NCBI GenBank assembly: GCA_010645155.1
Contig: CM021318.1
Span: 10,343,331 to 10,407,330 of the forward strand
Source of the DNA: Tigriopus japonicus
Lineage: Eukaryota; Arthropoda; Copepoda; Harpacticoida; Harpacticidae
Reading direction: 5' to 3'
DNA length: 64,000 nucleotides
Both the position numbers and the translations under genes were made by a program. Positions within the stretch are counted from its first letter, which is position 1, and each line of letters starts with the position of its first letter. Below, piece after piece: positions 44,801 through 60,997 of this stretch. The notes under the pieces were generated by a model. It was not told the origin of the DNA, did no database searches, and worked only from the letters and a program-made list of their open reading frames with translations.

Positions 44801-47800
44801 AGAACAAAAAGGCTGTTGACAATAGATCATCGAAATTGATTTCCGGATTATTTTAGCACAGCACTGCCCATGTCAAGTGAAATTTTGAACTAATGTTTTA
44901 AGCACTTTTCAAGTAACATTGTAGAGTTTTTGCCCATGACCTGATGAACCGACTACAAATTAATGTTAGGCATTGCATTTACATCTCAAAACCGATCTCA
45001 AAAGTGTCTGGAATATAAAAGTGACTTCTCCAGCTCAAAGAAACACCGTGTGGACAAATACCATGTCAGATTTAAAGTTAAACCATTTTGAACTTTTTGC
45101 TTAAACCTTTGCCTTCCGTTGGATTTAAGTCAGCAAGATATTGGTGAGGTTAGAACTGAGTACGAGTAACTAAGAACGAATTGGGCGTGACCCTTTGCCA
45201 CAACTCCAAAGCATTTCTTTGAGCTCTAGCTTGAGCCATCGCTCTTGGCTTCTATGCTCTAGAAATCTTGGATTTTGAGTCTCGTCTCTTTCTTGCACTT
45301 TCTGTTGTAGGAAGTACCGTTGAAAGCAGACATCTTTCAAAATATTAAATCCATGTACTCAAAAGTTATTTGCTATCCATCCATTCTTGCACAGAAGTAG
45401 GACAAAAAAGATCATGAAAACCGTTTTGCTTTCGAAAAGTAACCTAAATGAAAGTCGAAAAAATAATAGTAGTTCAGACAAGATAAGAACTAATAATGTG
45501 GAAGATCCAATCGTAAAGTAGATCTCCCAGTTGTGATGGTAAAAATGGTCTCAATGCCTCGGGCGCGAAGTAAGCTCTGGATCGTCAAAGGGTTCGGTAG
45601 AAACCGAATTCGAGAATGTCCATGAGAATCCCTCAGCAGAACTTCCCACATTTCGAGGTCCCTGCAAACCTTTTTCATCCACTTGCCAATTGTGGAGTAC
45701 GCACATTCTATTGGCCGACGACGACCCTTTCTAACGAATATGGCCTTGCGGAACACATCTTCCATTAAGCACTTAATGTATGTGCAAAGAAAGCAGGCAC
45801 CATTGGACAAGGATGAATTCAAGGTGGATAATTCTTGGCCTTTAAAAAACTGATGGAGACACCTTGTCTACTTTTTGAAATATATTCAAAACGTGATATG
45901 AAGTAATAATTGATTCAATTACGCGTGATACAAAAAACTCTCCATTACATGAGGACAAGATTTGTAGGAGGAACTAATTTTGATGTTATTGTGTACCTAT
46001 GTTAACCTTCTTATTAAGGGAACGGGTTTGCAAGAGTAATAAATAAGAAGAATATTTTGCTATTGACCGGAGTCAATAGCAAATCCCCAAAAATAGAAAT
46101 GGAAAATGGATTCGGGGGGGCAACATTCTTATAATATTTCAACCTAAATGGATGTGACGTTGAGTAAAAAGGCGAAAACATTTAACAGAATCAAATTCAA
46201 GTTGCCAGCTTCGGGTGGCTTGTTTATCACATTAGAAGAGAAAATGCCTAAACCTTAATCGATATCGCGGCTTAATATCTAAAAGTTCCCATAGAAGTTT
46301 TGCCATTAACGAAGATTCTGATCAAATCCCAAGAGACTAGTGTTTCTTATTTCTTCATTCCCTCCAACACATTATAGCTCTCTTACTTTTCTTAAAAGCA
46401 TGGTCTTGTCAATCAAGGAATTAGATCCACTGGATTTCATTCCTTTGAAGCTAAACTTTGCCCAACCATGTTGAGGCACTCCTCATTCAATCTTCATTCC
46501 CAATCTGATTCCACAACATCGCTTCTCCAAACCAACAGCACCCACCCAAAAGTGGGACCTTGAAAATCAGATTGAGTGAAAAAGCGTGACATTTTCTCTG
46601 GAGAACTTCTTCACATATGGTTAAGTTTGAAAAGAAAGTCAGGATTTGGGATACCATTTTAGTTGACGAACCGAAAAGCGCCATTTCCTAGAGATTCCTT
46701 TGTGCGGAATCATTGGACCATCATTAAACGGGTTTACAAAGCTGATGAGGGTGACGAGATTCCAGGACGTAATTAGTGGATTCCATTAGCACAAAATGCC
46801 TAGCCGGGAAATTTTTGCACCGAGGTGACAATTAATTAAAAGTGCAGAAATTGTCCTGGTTCTTTGGAGAATAGATAATTTGTCTGCGCAATTAACACAA
46901 GATTAATGAGCATAATGCAGAGATTAGAAATGAGGGCCTTTTTAGTTCTAGCAAGCAATGTTATTTCATGGTTAAGTTTTCTTTGGTTATCCACCGCTTA
47001 ACATTTGATTTTTGTTACTTAGGTGGAAATATTCGGAATAATTCAATCTTTTTTGTACTTTTACCCCAAGATCAGTTATAGTTTGCTAACGTTATGGAAC
47101 TGAATGCAACTTATTTACTGTATATTTTTCTTTTTCAATCCATTTTCTGACATTGACATCTATCTGTTGTTGTGATGATCTTGCAAATGTCTCAACACCT
47201 TTCGTTTCAAAAATGATATTTGGGGTAACTCAACGTTTCAGAGCATAAGAAAATTCTTTCATGTTGTTACTTCAAATGATCCCTTTGTTGAGGAATCCTT
47301 CAAAAGTTTCCTACTTGCAAGAACTCGAGAGTTTAATGCATCCACCAATAACGATTGCAATAAGTATTTGTTGTCCACACTTTTGAAAACATGGCAAAAA
47401 TAACTGCACAAACCGAGTAGAAAGGTTCAGATGGAAAAAATAGCCTCTAACCTTTGTACTTGGATTTTGCAACGCGTTTGTTCGCTGTTCAAGTATCAAC
47501 TTAGGTTGAAGAAGAATCCTGCAAATTTTAAAGGAGAGACATTTTTCTGGCCAAAAAAAAGACAAACTAGCATAACAGGCAAGGATTATCCTGATTTATT
47601 ATATTAAAGCCAAAGTTCAAGTCCCCAACGTCGCCTGCAAAAAGCAAAAATCTACCAGGATGTGTGTGTTTCAACTGTGCCTATCCTTTTAATTAATAGC
47701 AATCCATTAGTTTGTTCCCATTTCATAAATTAGTCATTCACTTTGTTATAAAATCCCCGTTTTTTTCTCCAGAATGTTTAATCCGCGTTTAAATTACGGT

Positions 47801-48940
47801 TGGTAGGGTGTTTGTTCTAAACCGGCTTTTTACCACTGATGGAAAGTTTTTCCAATCTTCATTAATTTGAGACACATTCGAGGAAACGAGACCAAAGGGA
47901 GAGAAAGGACGAGAATTCGGTGGTCCGTATCAAAAAGTTTTAACATGAGGAGAATGAGAGAGTTTGTTTATGCGGTTAGCCCTTCCACGAACCATGAATA
48001 CTTGTCAATTAGCTGATGCCACCTGAATCATTTATTAATGGTCACATTAGCAAAGCTCACGCTGCTAATGTACGTAAACTAACTTTCAGTTCAGATTAGT
48101 AAGTTGGTCCATTATGCTTAGAACTTTTCAAAGATTAGTATTAAATGGATATTTACTGGGGTAGTTCTGCGATTGGCACGATCCAACCAACATCCTTACA
48201 AATGGCAATTCTATTCATAGCAATCGAACCTCCTTTGTCCAGTATATTCAATCGAGGATGACATGGGCGACTCAACCCAGGATCACTTTCAAAACACTGT
48301 TTAGGTCCAATTAGTAAAGTGAAAATTCGATGGAACAACATTTTTGTTGCAAAAGCTTGAAAACCACTTAAATCTTATTTATGTTTACAAAATTTATTTT
48401 AAGAACAAAGTTTTTGATTCAATAGGATTAAAGATGGAGTGGGTTGAAACATAGACCACGGAACGTTAAATGAAGCAGTTGTGTCAGTGCAATAAAACTT
48501 ATGCCAAATTGCACTTATTCGGAATGCAAGTCACCATGATTTGCTTTACTGTAGTGAATGCTATAGATCTCTTTTGTTTTTATGAACCAACGACCTTGTT
48601 TTTCCAATGTAAAAGAGATGAATTGCTGTCCCTGTATTTCCAGGCCTATTGTTTTTCCAGCCTTGTTGAGTTTTGTTCCATACCAAGTTTGCATTGCCGT
48701 TTAAACCTTGCGCCTCATTGGATCTATTTAGCCAAGATTAAAGTATGCTTGACTGTTATGAAACAAACCACATTTTCTTTGCAAACTTTGGCGTTGATCT
48801 CATGGTAGCCATCCATCCCTTTGAGGCATGCTTACCATTTGTGTCTTCTTTTCATCATCTTTGAGCCTGGTGATAGCCCCACCTCCGGAAACGACCGAGT
48901 CCCCATTGATTACCACACTGCCTGACTGATTATTGGACAT
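38899..48940 (-). CDS. R7BP/R9AP-type RGS-binding protein, partial at C-terminus
   Basis: Minus-strand exons in order: 48836-48940 (ATG at 48940), 39351-39517, 39147-39283 and 38899-39075. Phases agree at every junction and give 195 residues plus one base. The sequence matches the RGS7BP/RGS9BP family in order: IAIFRDLLIHVGTAKDSAEL, REKIRRVRRQCVEACKQT, LLERELDKCLRLVVAIP, and the acidic helix ending CQIINEMAECLP. These proteins anchor R7-class RGS proteins to membranes and speed G-protein shut-off in neurons and photoreceptors. The final exon, expected to carry a basic/palmitoylated or transmembrane tail, was not found below 38899. Intron 1 is 9318 bp and contains a secreted-protein gene on the same strand. 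Confidence 0.8.
41862..42347 (-). CDS. Secreted beta/gamma-crystallin-like protein, nested in an intron
   Basis: A single exon of 161 residues from ATG 42347. A classic signal peptide (about 1-17, MKALCCLLIVLPSLALA) precedes a compact domain with six cysteines. The pattern ECAHLYDDDGCEGWEY, then GYHELSW, NDVESVIVNAGCKFIGYDHD and ERISSLVCTC resembles a beta/gamma-crystallin fold in Greek-key spacing; this assignment is by eye. A Gly/Asn/Tyr-rich tail (about 130-161) looks extracellular and flexible. A TATA box lies 44 bp upstream and the 5' UTR would be only about 20 nt, so it seems strongly and specifically transcribed. It lies inside intron 1 of the R7BP-like gene, same strand. Function unknown. 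Confidence 0.75.
   Translation of the reverse strand: MKALCCLLIVLPSLALAKPGLFNMFDDCANPKFKIGECAHLYDDDGCEGWEYTVKTGYHELSWRRRNDVESVIVNAGCKFIGYDHDGQTEYERGDKIEVDATFSSRPVVRELKHTHMDERISSLVCTCGGGRPNYNGNAVGGSGSYGSYDKTPRPNYFGGK
42391..42398 (-). promoter_or_regulatory. TATA box of the crystallin-like gene
   Basis: Reads TATAAAAG on the minus strand, 44 bp upstream of ATG 42347. This predicts transcription start near 42366 and a very short leader. Confidence 0.65.
44417..44550 (+). mobile_element. Diverged copy of the class II tRNA-derived SINE
   Basis: Aligns with the element at 12836: GAAGCCAGAATGGCCG, the box A-like TGGCCGGGCGTTCTAACGCG (44427-44446), and AAGTGTAAGT..TTCCCCAGAC. Box B has decayed. 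It lies within intron 1 of the R7BP-like gene. Confidence 0.55.
44551..48835. other. Distal part of the R7BP-like intron 1
   Basis: About 4.3 kb without a supported gene. A 110-codon minus-strand frame at 45490-45822 and a 62-codon frame at 48153-48341 have no family features. The intron stretches 39518-41861 and 42400-44416 are similarly empty. Confidence 0.4.
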
Positions 48941-51900
48941 GTTCACAAGGAGCATTTCAGATCAGAGAGTTCTTCAAACAGACACTGGGATGATGGAGAG
49001 GTACTTTAGTTCGATTTCAGACACCCCCTCATCGTCCACAAACTTTCCACGAGGAACACTTTCAAATGAGATCTCCCTCGCATGATCGACTTCTTCTCTT
49101 TAAGGCAGAATTCCAGGTTTGGCAGGAGAGATGTCATTTTCAGCGTCTTGACATATTTGGCGTATGAATAAAAAGTTCTGCCTGATTAGGTCCAAAGAGG
49201 GAGAAGGGATAACAGTGAGGAAATGAAGCAGTCTCTGATTGAACAAAAATTCCACTTGGAAATCCTGAAAGAGAAAAATGAATGCTATTCTCAGTGGGAT
49301 GGGAGGAATAACAGCATAGCTTTATTTGTAATGAAAGGCTTTGACATGCCATTAAAGGGAAATAATCAAATAAATCATTGAGCTTCATGCTTATAGGTCA
49401 AAATTGAGAGTTAAGAACATGACTATCGCTACCGATTTCTTAATGGGCTCTCATTTCAAAACGTATTAGTGACCAATTTGTTCCCAAATTCAAGAGTGTT
49501 CACTATTTCAAAAATCATTGTTCAGCTGAATATCGTCGATTTCAAATAACACGTGTTCCTCAGACCCCACTAACAATTTAGAACAGTTAAGGGACTCATT
49601 TGACACTTGTCCTCAAGTTAATCCTTTTTTTTAGCTGACAAATATGCCATGAAAGATATATGAACCAAAACTGAATATGCACATTTGCGAAGGCATCCAA
49701 AAAGAATGTGTCGCTTCGATGGTGAGGTTATGGATTATTCGTCAACATGTCATGGCCACATACACTTACATACACTTTGTACCACTACCCTTATATTTTT
49801 GCACTTGTTAGCAACTAGCAAAACAATGTTAGCTGCAAGTGAAGTCTTACGATAGGAAAACATCTACAATTATTAGTACAGAAGACATCTTGTACTTCCT
49901 TGTCAAAGTTTCACATTTGAACCAATTTCTATGATATGAAGAAACAAATATGACATGTGTCAAGGCACGTCAGTCGCATTTTGTTCAAGGTTCACATCGT
50001 ACTCTTGTCATCTTTATCACAACTGTCAAGTTTTTTAATGACAAAAAGGAACAAAATGAGGTTATCTTCTGATCAAATGGATGCGTTGCATATCTAAGTC
50101 ATGGGCAGCAAACCCTAGATTGTTCCTCAACATCGAGACAGGAATGTTTTTCTTTTTTTAGAGACACAAGTCGAGGATCAAAGTTCCTACCTGAAGAAAC
50201 TGGATACATCATATTCCGGCTAAATGTGGTGAAACTAGATCGCTCCCAAGTCTCTGGCTTCCATCTTGAACAGATTCAGCCTAATCAGAAGAAAGCTTGG
50301 AATCTCGCATTCGAAGAAAAGCTCGGGATTAGGATGTCAGACTCTTTAGATCTAAGTTCTCACACCAACTGTTTAACAAACTGAACACTCCCGAAAGGAT
50401 ATTTTGACTTGTATACACCAATAGCCTAAGGTCGGATGATGAAGAAGTCACTCAGGTAACACACTTTCCTTGGCGAGCGTCGACTCAACTGGTGAAGAAC
50501 TCTTGTCTCGAGTTTTTTGACGGGCTTTTAAGCGAGTAAGCGCTTCCAAAAAGGACCTCTTTCGGGAAAGCGGAACGAACTTCCCGCGCAAAATTGGCCT
50601 CCTCCTCCTCCTTTTCTCTTTCTCTTCCTTCGCTTTCTTGCTTCTTTCTCTTCCTGCCTCTTGTGTTCCACATACAGTAGTTCCCTGTTTTTCTGTTCCT
50701 CGTTCCACTTCTCATCCTTGGTTTCCGCCAATATCAACACTACTCATGATTATGAACGCCTTGCGCCTATCCACTACTACGAAGTCTGCATGCAAACTAC
50801 ATCTTGTATTAAGTGGTACTGGAGATAAAGATGTACTCAAGGAATGTTTTCCGAGATGTTTTTTGTATCAGAGTATATATTCATTAGGGTGTTTTATTGG
50901 CTTAAACTGAGTTTTCTTCAAGCAAGGAAATCCAAAAAGCAATGATCAACTCTGATTGTTTTGAGTATGTGACTCCTTTCATTTCCGCCAACAACTTAGG
51001 TGTGCCTATAGCTTTATCCGAGCATAAGGACATCCATAATCATCATTAGAATTCCTGACCGGGAAAAATGTTCAATCACTTTGACTGGTAATCGTGTTGC
51101 ACCCAATTTGCTTTCGTTTTTCCTACAGACATGTCAATCAATAAATAGCTATCTCTAATGCCATGATAGAGGGCTTTAAAAATCAATGAATTCGTTGCAC
51201 CCTACTCGCATTTTGTTAAAATTTGAAGGACTTGAAACTCTAAAATGGTCACTTCACAAGAAGGTTCTTTGTGAAGCCCGTAAGAGAATGCCCAGTCACT
51301 CATAAGTTTGGTCTAAATTTAGAGAACTCGTTCATTGAAACAAAGCAGTAGACAAGCTCTCCAGGATTAGTTTTAGCGAGTACACTTTGTGCTATTTTTC
51401 CAAGGGAAATAACGTCGAAGGTTCCAACACAAACCTTAGTCCTTCTAGAATGTAGAAGAGGAATTAAGGGGATTGAAGAGAAAATGGGATTTCGTAGTCG
51501 CCTTGTTGGTGGTCTTCATCACATGTAGCTAAAAGAAGGATGGATCCTTTTCTTCTCAGCCAGGCAAAGAAACGGCAATAAATGTCATCCTAATATCTAG
51601 AAACACGAGACAGTCTCCTGAAACTAATCCTTGTATTGGTTCGTACGATTTGAAGTTTTCCCAAGAAAAAAGGGAGCTTCTTCTCTTTCCCTGCAAACTA
51701 ATATTCGCCAACAAGGTGAGCGAATCTCGTGTTCAATTAAAGCTATTTTCTCCAACTATAAAGGCTACTAGAAGAGTGCTTCAGAGATGTCCTAAGGTCC
51801 AAATGAAGCTCTTGTTATCTCATTTGTCCTTTGGAACGAGGATAATGAACCCTGGCTTCAACCAAAGACAACCTACAATAGCTTCAGTTCTTCATTTCTG

Positions 51901-54121
51901 ATCTTCATTCAGAGTTACTCGTACAGCATACAACTGAGCACGACTACTCGTTTCTCTCTCTGACAAGCTCAACCAAGAAAACATGCAAATCAATTAGGCC
52001 CGCCCAAATATTTGTTCCCTCGTAATAAGGGTTTGAATAACATTCCGTTGTATGAAGAGAAGACCTTAACATAACTTGGTTCCTGGTTCTTGTTGGTTCT
52101 CTTCATCCTGGATGGACTAATGACGGAACAAATGAGACCCAAGTCTGCAATCAGCTTGAGCTTGGTCTGGTATTTATTGCCATGGCGTGAGGATCATGTA
52201 CAGAAACAAGAGATTGGCCAATACAAGAAGGGACCTTTTCCGATGACAGGAAATCGCAAAGAAACATGAGAGATTCCAAGTTTTTTAGTACGAATATTTG
52301 TGTTCTACTAATGACAGTTGAGAAAAATTTAAATGAACTAATTAGATTAGTTGATAGGTTAGTCTGGTGCTTAATTGAGAATGCTTTAAATAATTTTTCA
52401 GGTTTGCACCCTCGCCTTTGAATTTTGAAGGACACATTGCGTGTCCTTTAGCGACAAATTAACCCACACTGGACTTGACCTCCTTTCAGTAGGAACGATT
52501 AACAAATGTTGTGGTTGAGGTTCCAATAGAAGATGTACGGTGCATTTTTCTAAAGAAGGAAAGGTTTTATTAGAACCTTCAAAGGTGCTGACACATGAGT
52601 TTGAACGATATTTTTTTGCACACAACCATCACTCGATAAATATCCAACATTTATAAAGTTTCAGTGCTCTGGAATAAACAAAACTCACTCAACAGAGAGA
52701 TTATGAAGCGCAAATTAGCCAAATCTTCATAACGTAAAAGCCTTGAGTCCAACCATCACATCATCCAGTTTTTCATAACTTAAATTATAATCCCGTGATT
52801 GCTCTAGCTCGCAACGAGAATGGGTTTATTCACATGTTCGAAGAAATGCACTAAAGCAAAGGGTCCCTTATCCAATTATAGCGTACAAAAATCTAGTTTT
52901 TAACCAAAGCATTAAAACTTGTATTAATTAAGGAAGGAAGGCCAAGTCTTCTGTTTCTTCTTTCTAGGCATTACGTATTGAGGTATCCTTAGGAACGTGT
53001 TGAAACCTTTTATCCATGGAATATGCCATTTTGATGGTATTTCATCCCTTAAGATATGGTGAATTATGTTAAAAGTATCTGGAACATCTTGGAATCCTTT
53101 GTCCTTTCCTTACGGATTAAATTCGTTTTACAAAGATGAATGATTCATGATTTTTTGAAAGATTTTGGAGAATAATTTCCGCTTTGTTGTTCATCTCAGA
53201 TCTGTAGTTTCTTTCTGAAGAACTCGACATTTCAATCCTTGAATTTGAAACTCTGGAACAGCTGTAGGATTCCTAGCTATTAAATTACAGAGTTGGCTGA
53301 TTTCGATTACCTTCGCTTAAGGGCCCTCTCGATCCATCTCTATTTTGATTTATGGTTGTGTTAATTCAATTCACTTGTTAGTCATTTTGCCGCTCTTTTT
53401 AAAACTTTTCATTTTCATAAAATACTGATGATTTATGGTTTCATCTCTTTCATCCAAATCCGAAATCACAAGTATCAATCCAGTTGCCTTTGGTTGCCGC
53501 ATAGGAAAATCTGTCCCCGTTTTCATGTTAAATTGAGCCCTTGTGCTCTTTACAATAAAGAAAAAAACTCTGCATACATAAATATCGTGCGCATGTTAAC
53601 CACCATTGGTTTCAAAAACATCTGATCATTCAATCTGAAAGTACACAAACAAATTGCTTACACGTGCCTCGTAGTATGGTTGTATTATGAAAAATATCCC
53701 GCATTTGGCAATGCGCTAACTTATGGTTAAGCGTCTTTTTCAAAAAAAAAAAATAACAAATCACGAGTCTTCCGAATAAAAGAACAATGCCCAGTAACGT
53801 GAGCATTTGTAGTTGCCCATTCTCTTTAAGGTTGACAACTGGAGGATCTTTTGGGTGTCCCGAGGGCAAAGTTCCTTCTTTTGTCGCTTGTGAAAGGCAG
53901 GATAATGTTCCGCGGTCAAAAGTCCACAATGTCTTTGGTTTCCTTTGCTGCCATTAAGAGGTGCCTTTTAGGGTTTTGAGTCTCAACTCGGGTTCAACTT
54001 CAATGTTCTCAACAATCTTGGTTCCAATTCTCAAACCACACATTTGACGGTCCATTTCCAAATTTGGAATCAACCGGAAGTAACACTTTGATGATGATTG
54101 ACAACCAGATCTTCTTTCCCA
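48941..54121. other. Large gap without a supported gene
   Basis: About 5.2 kb. A Glu/Lys/Arg-rich stretch on the minus strand at 50448-50740 is open in several frames because of its composition, so no frame can be preferred. No repeat family, TIR or tRNA was recognised. It could contain distal exons or regulatory DNA of the R7BP-like gene. Confidence 0.4.
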
Positions 54122-54790
54122 TTAAGCAAGCAATATCAGTAGAATGATCCCCAAAATGAGCCCAGGTGCGATCCCATTCATGTGCAAAACGGATCCAATG
54201 AGACCCCGTTGAACAAACTGGTTAACTCGTTTGGAATACGCCTGGAATCTCCGTTTCATATTGGATGACTCTGGACGTGCTTGGTTCCTTTTCCTCTCCA
54301 CTTCTGAATATCTGGATTTCCGGCGATACAATGGCACCGTGGAGATTGCTGGAACCTGACATGACGTGGAATTTGGTTCCTTGTCTGGAATCTGCCATAT
54401 TTCGTTTTCAATCATGGAGATAATCGAGTTCAGGCGATCGTTTGAAGGATCTGGTGCTGGTCCGGAAAACGAAGCAGACCCTCGTAATTGACCGTGACGA
54501 GAGGACGAGGTGGTCGTGCTTCCTGAAACAAAGAATGAATGAATGATTTAAGTTCCAATAGATGATGAATGGGCCAGGATCAACTCACCTGAGCAAAAGT
54601 TTTTCCGAATTAATGCCACTCGTTCTCTGTCATACAATTCTTCAATAACTGAAATCGACTTTCTCGTTGTTCGATCCCTAAACGGAAGGCTTGTTGTTCC
54701 TGGGACAAACAGTTTGTTATCTGTAAAAGGATCGCTGCTTTCATTGTGGGACAGATTGGATGTGGTTTTGGAAGTCAAAACACAAAGCAT
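54122..54790 (-). CDS. Tail-anchored protein of unknown function
   Basis: Two exons, 54589-54790 and 54122-54522, join in phase (G plus GA) to 200 residues from ATG 54790, which has A at -3. The protein is hydrophilic and Ser/Arg-rich. It has a possible amphipathic segment RLNSIISMIENEIWQI (about 90-105) and a basic stretch RRKSRYSEVERKRNQ. It ends with a single hydrophobic helix, IAPGLILGIILLILLA, right at the C-terminus. That is the layout of a tail-anchored protein inserted post-translationally into the ER or mitochondrial outer membrane. I do not recognise a family. Upstream exons are possible, since no 5' limit is proven. Confidence 0.55.
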
Positions 54791-56897
54791 TGTGATTGTG
54801 TCTTCTATAAGAATTGAAAGGGAACTGAGATCAAGAATTGCTCGAGTGCCAAGGTTAATTATCTCAGAGTTTAAGGTGCTTGGTTCACTTGGTCGTTGGC
54901 ACGAGATAGATTTCCTTCAGGATATCTCTTAAATCTGGAACTCTCCTGAATGTTGCCTATAAGGGAACACTCAAACCATTTGAATCGATTTTTTCGACAT
55001 ATTGAAAAAGTTTTACCCGTTCATTATTTCAAAAATTTTCAATTTTCATATAGTTGAAGGATGTGTTCACCTTTTTCTCTTGAGGTTAACTACCTCCATA
55101 ACGTTTGAAATAAGAAGTTTTGTAAGAATAAGAAACATGTTTTGAAGCAAAAAAACTGTATAAAAGTTTGATGATTTGTGAACTCCCAAAATCAATCTAG
55201 CTATTATGAACGGGAATACAAATTTGAGTGGTATTTTTTCAATAACGAAAGTGACCTTGCCACTTTGATTTGTGAAAGCACAAGTGCCAGTTTTCCTGGT
55301 TTCTAGAGCCTTCCTAAAATCTGTTTTTTCCTTCTGAAAATGAATGGGTATAAACTTAATCTTACTTTTTCGCTTTTTCGTCGAATATTTTGGTGGTTTG
55401 TCCATAGGAAACAACAACTCATTCAGAGATGACCTGAGAAATTTCATTCGTTGTCAGTTATCTATTTCGACTTGCTAAATTGCCTGCTCATGAAGCATCG
55501 AGAACGGTCGAGTTAATTTGTGCCTACAATAGAACCTCACATAATGCCGGTATGCTTACCAATATGTACCTATAACTTTTTGTACAGCAAACAAAGGACT
55601 ACTGAAATCGTGGACTGATTGGCCAAAGACGAAAAATTAGCTTTTTTGTTAAACAAGGATTCTTGAGCAAATCGCTGCACAGGCTTTATTAATGTACTGC
55701 AAATGTAGTTGGCTTCTTGTTCCAAACAAGAAGTGAGGCAGAGTTTCGACTCTTTGATAATCAAATACTTCCCTTATATAAAAAAGTTAGCTCGATATCT
55801 GTACACATTTTTTTTCAGTAACGCCAGCATTTTCAAACATTTTGTTATAAAATCTCATGACACGCAAATTTGCCTAAGATGACGTGTTTTTAGAGGCAAG
55901 CGGCCAATTTGGCTTTAAAATAGTCTTGTTAATTGCAAATACTACACTTTTCCTCCTCTTTGTCCATCTTTTAGCAGTTCTTGGACACTTTTTGGTTATT
56001 CCGGAATGCTAAAATGCTTGTAATACACATTCCTAATCTTCCTCCTGGACTCATCATTGCATTGAGCATTCCTTTAACCTTTGCTCTTGTTCTATTTTCT
56101 CGTACAGTTACGTAGTTGGTCTAGAGCTCAAGGTTGATCCACTATGTACATCCATTAGGACGAATAACTTGACTTCGAATCAATCCACCAGTCTCATGGC
56201 TACCTTGCTTGGCTTCATGGAGAATTCTGGTATTAACAATCATATGCAGTACATATGGATCAAACGTAGCTATAAAATGAGAACACGAACCTGATATTTT
56301 TTACTGTTGAGCATCAATTTGAAATTTCAAGCTGGCCATCCATAGGTTACGTACTGTTTATCATATGGTCTAGAATTCTTGAACTAGTAATTGAAATATG
56401 TCTATGCTTTGTTTCTGTCAATCAATTGTACATGTCGATAGAACTTGAGCCCGATTTTTCTATCTCCCGTGCGACAAATACTTAAAGTCTTACGATTTGT
56501 GTTGTCATGAAACGAAGAGAGCGCTGGACGCAAACGTTTCTCAATCGAGGATCTCGTGTCACTATGTCATTACCGCTAAATTTCACTTAAAAGCTTTTTA
56601 GTCAACCCAAAGGACCCTAGTGAACCCTAGCCTAGTTTCATATTTAAGGCTTAAATTCATGAAGCCTCAAGTAACGAGCTAATAAAACCAACAAGTTTTC
56701 CCAAACTTGATGGCCCTCTTCACTGTTACGGTTCTTTCGTCAACAAAAAGTCTCGATAAAATATGATCCATATTGGTTTTGTTGGTATATTTTTCTTGCA
56801 CACATTTCACATGTTATCTTTAGCTTCTTCGCCGTTACTGATTATACCCAATGTACTGTAGTTTGAGTGGTTTTTAAGCAAAAGGACGAAAAGAACA
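54791..56897. other. No gene recognised
   Basis: Short minus-strand frames (55067-55447, 55570-55764) have no family features. The low-coordinate end should contain the UAP56 3' UTR. Confidence 0.4.
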
Positions 56898-59904
<3,007 letters not shown>

Positions 59905-60997
59905 GATTAAAGTTACTAGAAATCAAACGCAATTCTGAACCCAATTTCACCCGTGAATAGGAGCGAATCCAAACTTAAATCATCCCAAATCGACGAAAGA
60001 AAGTTTTAGGCTTAAGAGCGTACACTTACGGGTAGGATTGGAATTGAGATGAAGGGGATATTTAGAGATTGGGATTTCACCACTGATTTGCACAGCTTGT
60101 TATTCTGGGATTGAACTCGAACGAACGTTGTTGACTGGACGACTACAACGATGGATCGATCGGCAAATGCGCAGCCAACTTAGGGTTTCTGAATTCACTC
60201 GAGGCTTTTGCGTTGACGAAAAAATAACCGGACAAGAGATATATCTTAGATTAGGTTTAACGGCACAGTAAACAATCGGGTAAATACTTGGTTTCTTAAA
60301 AACGCTAAGCTATTCTCTTTGAATTTGATTCCACGTGATAATTTAGCGGAAGATTACTCGCGATAACGATTCATTCGGCAACCCTAGTTATGGCCGAATT
60401 CCGGCTTTTCGTAGGGAAACCTTCTGCCAAACCAGCCTGATGATTGATTGTGGCCAAGTGTCATGCGCCGGTCTTGGAGAGTCTTTTCTCTGATATTTCG
60501 TAGGGATGGTACTAGATTGGATCGGATTTGAGCTCAGCTCGTCTCGACTCGAAGCCGGGAAGTGATCTTTAACCTATTTGGTCAGTTCATTGGCCAGGAA
60601 ATATTGATTGCCATAAAGAGATAAATTTCATACGCTTATCCTTAATTTCTCTCTCAAACTACAGAAGGCTTTCAGCAATAGGCAAAAAAGTGACTGCTAC
60701 AAAATTTTGGCTTTTTTCCCTCGCAGTAATTTTTTATTCGGTTATTTGCTTAAGTTTCTCGTCTCATATTTTACCAGACACTTTCGGCTCTTTTTCTGGA
60801 ATCATTAACTTGACATTTACTTACTTATTATTTTGGAGGTATACTTCTTTTATCTAGATTTCATAACAGTTCACAGATAATCCTTTTTTCTTCTTTCAAA
60901 CAAAAGAATCAGAATGTTCGTCTCTCTCATCCGTGACTCTCGCAACTTTTACTTTAGAAAGGCGTTTCCTTTTTTTCAGCCACCAAAACATTCCTAA
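59905..60997. other. UAP56 upstream region
   Basis: Contains the 5' UTR and promoter of DDX39B; a further non-coding exon is possible. No TATA box and no other gene seen. Confidence 0.4.

Noticed and set aside
50448..50740. Glu/Lys/Arg-rich minus-strand frames
   Set aside because: Open in three frames at once because of purine-rich composition; no frame can be preferred and no splice structure fits.
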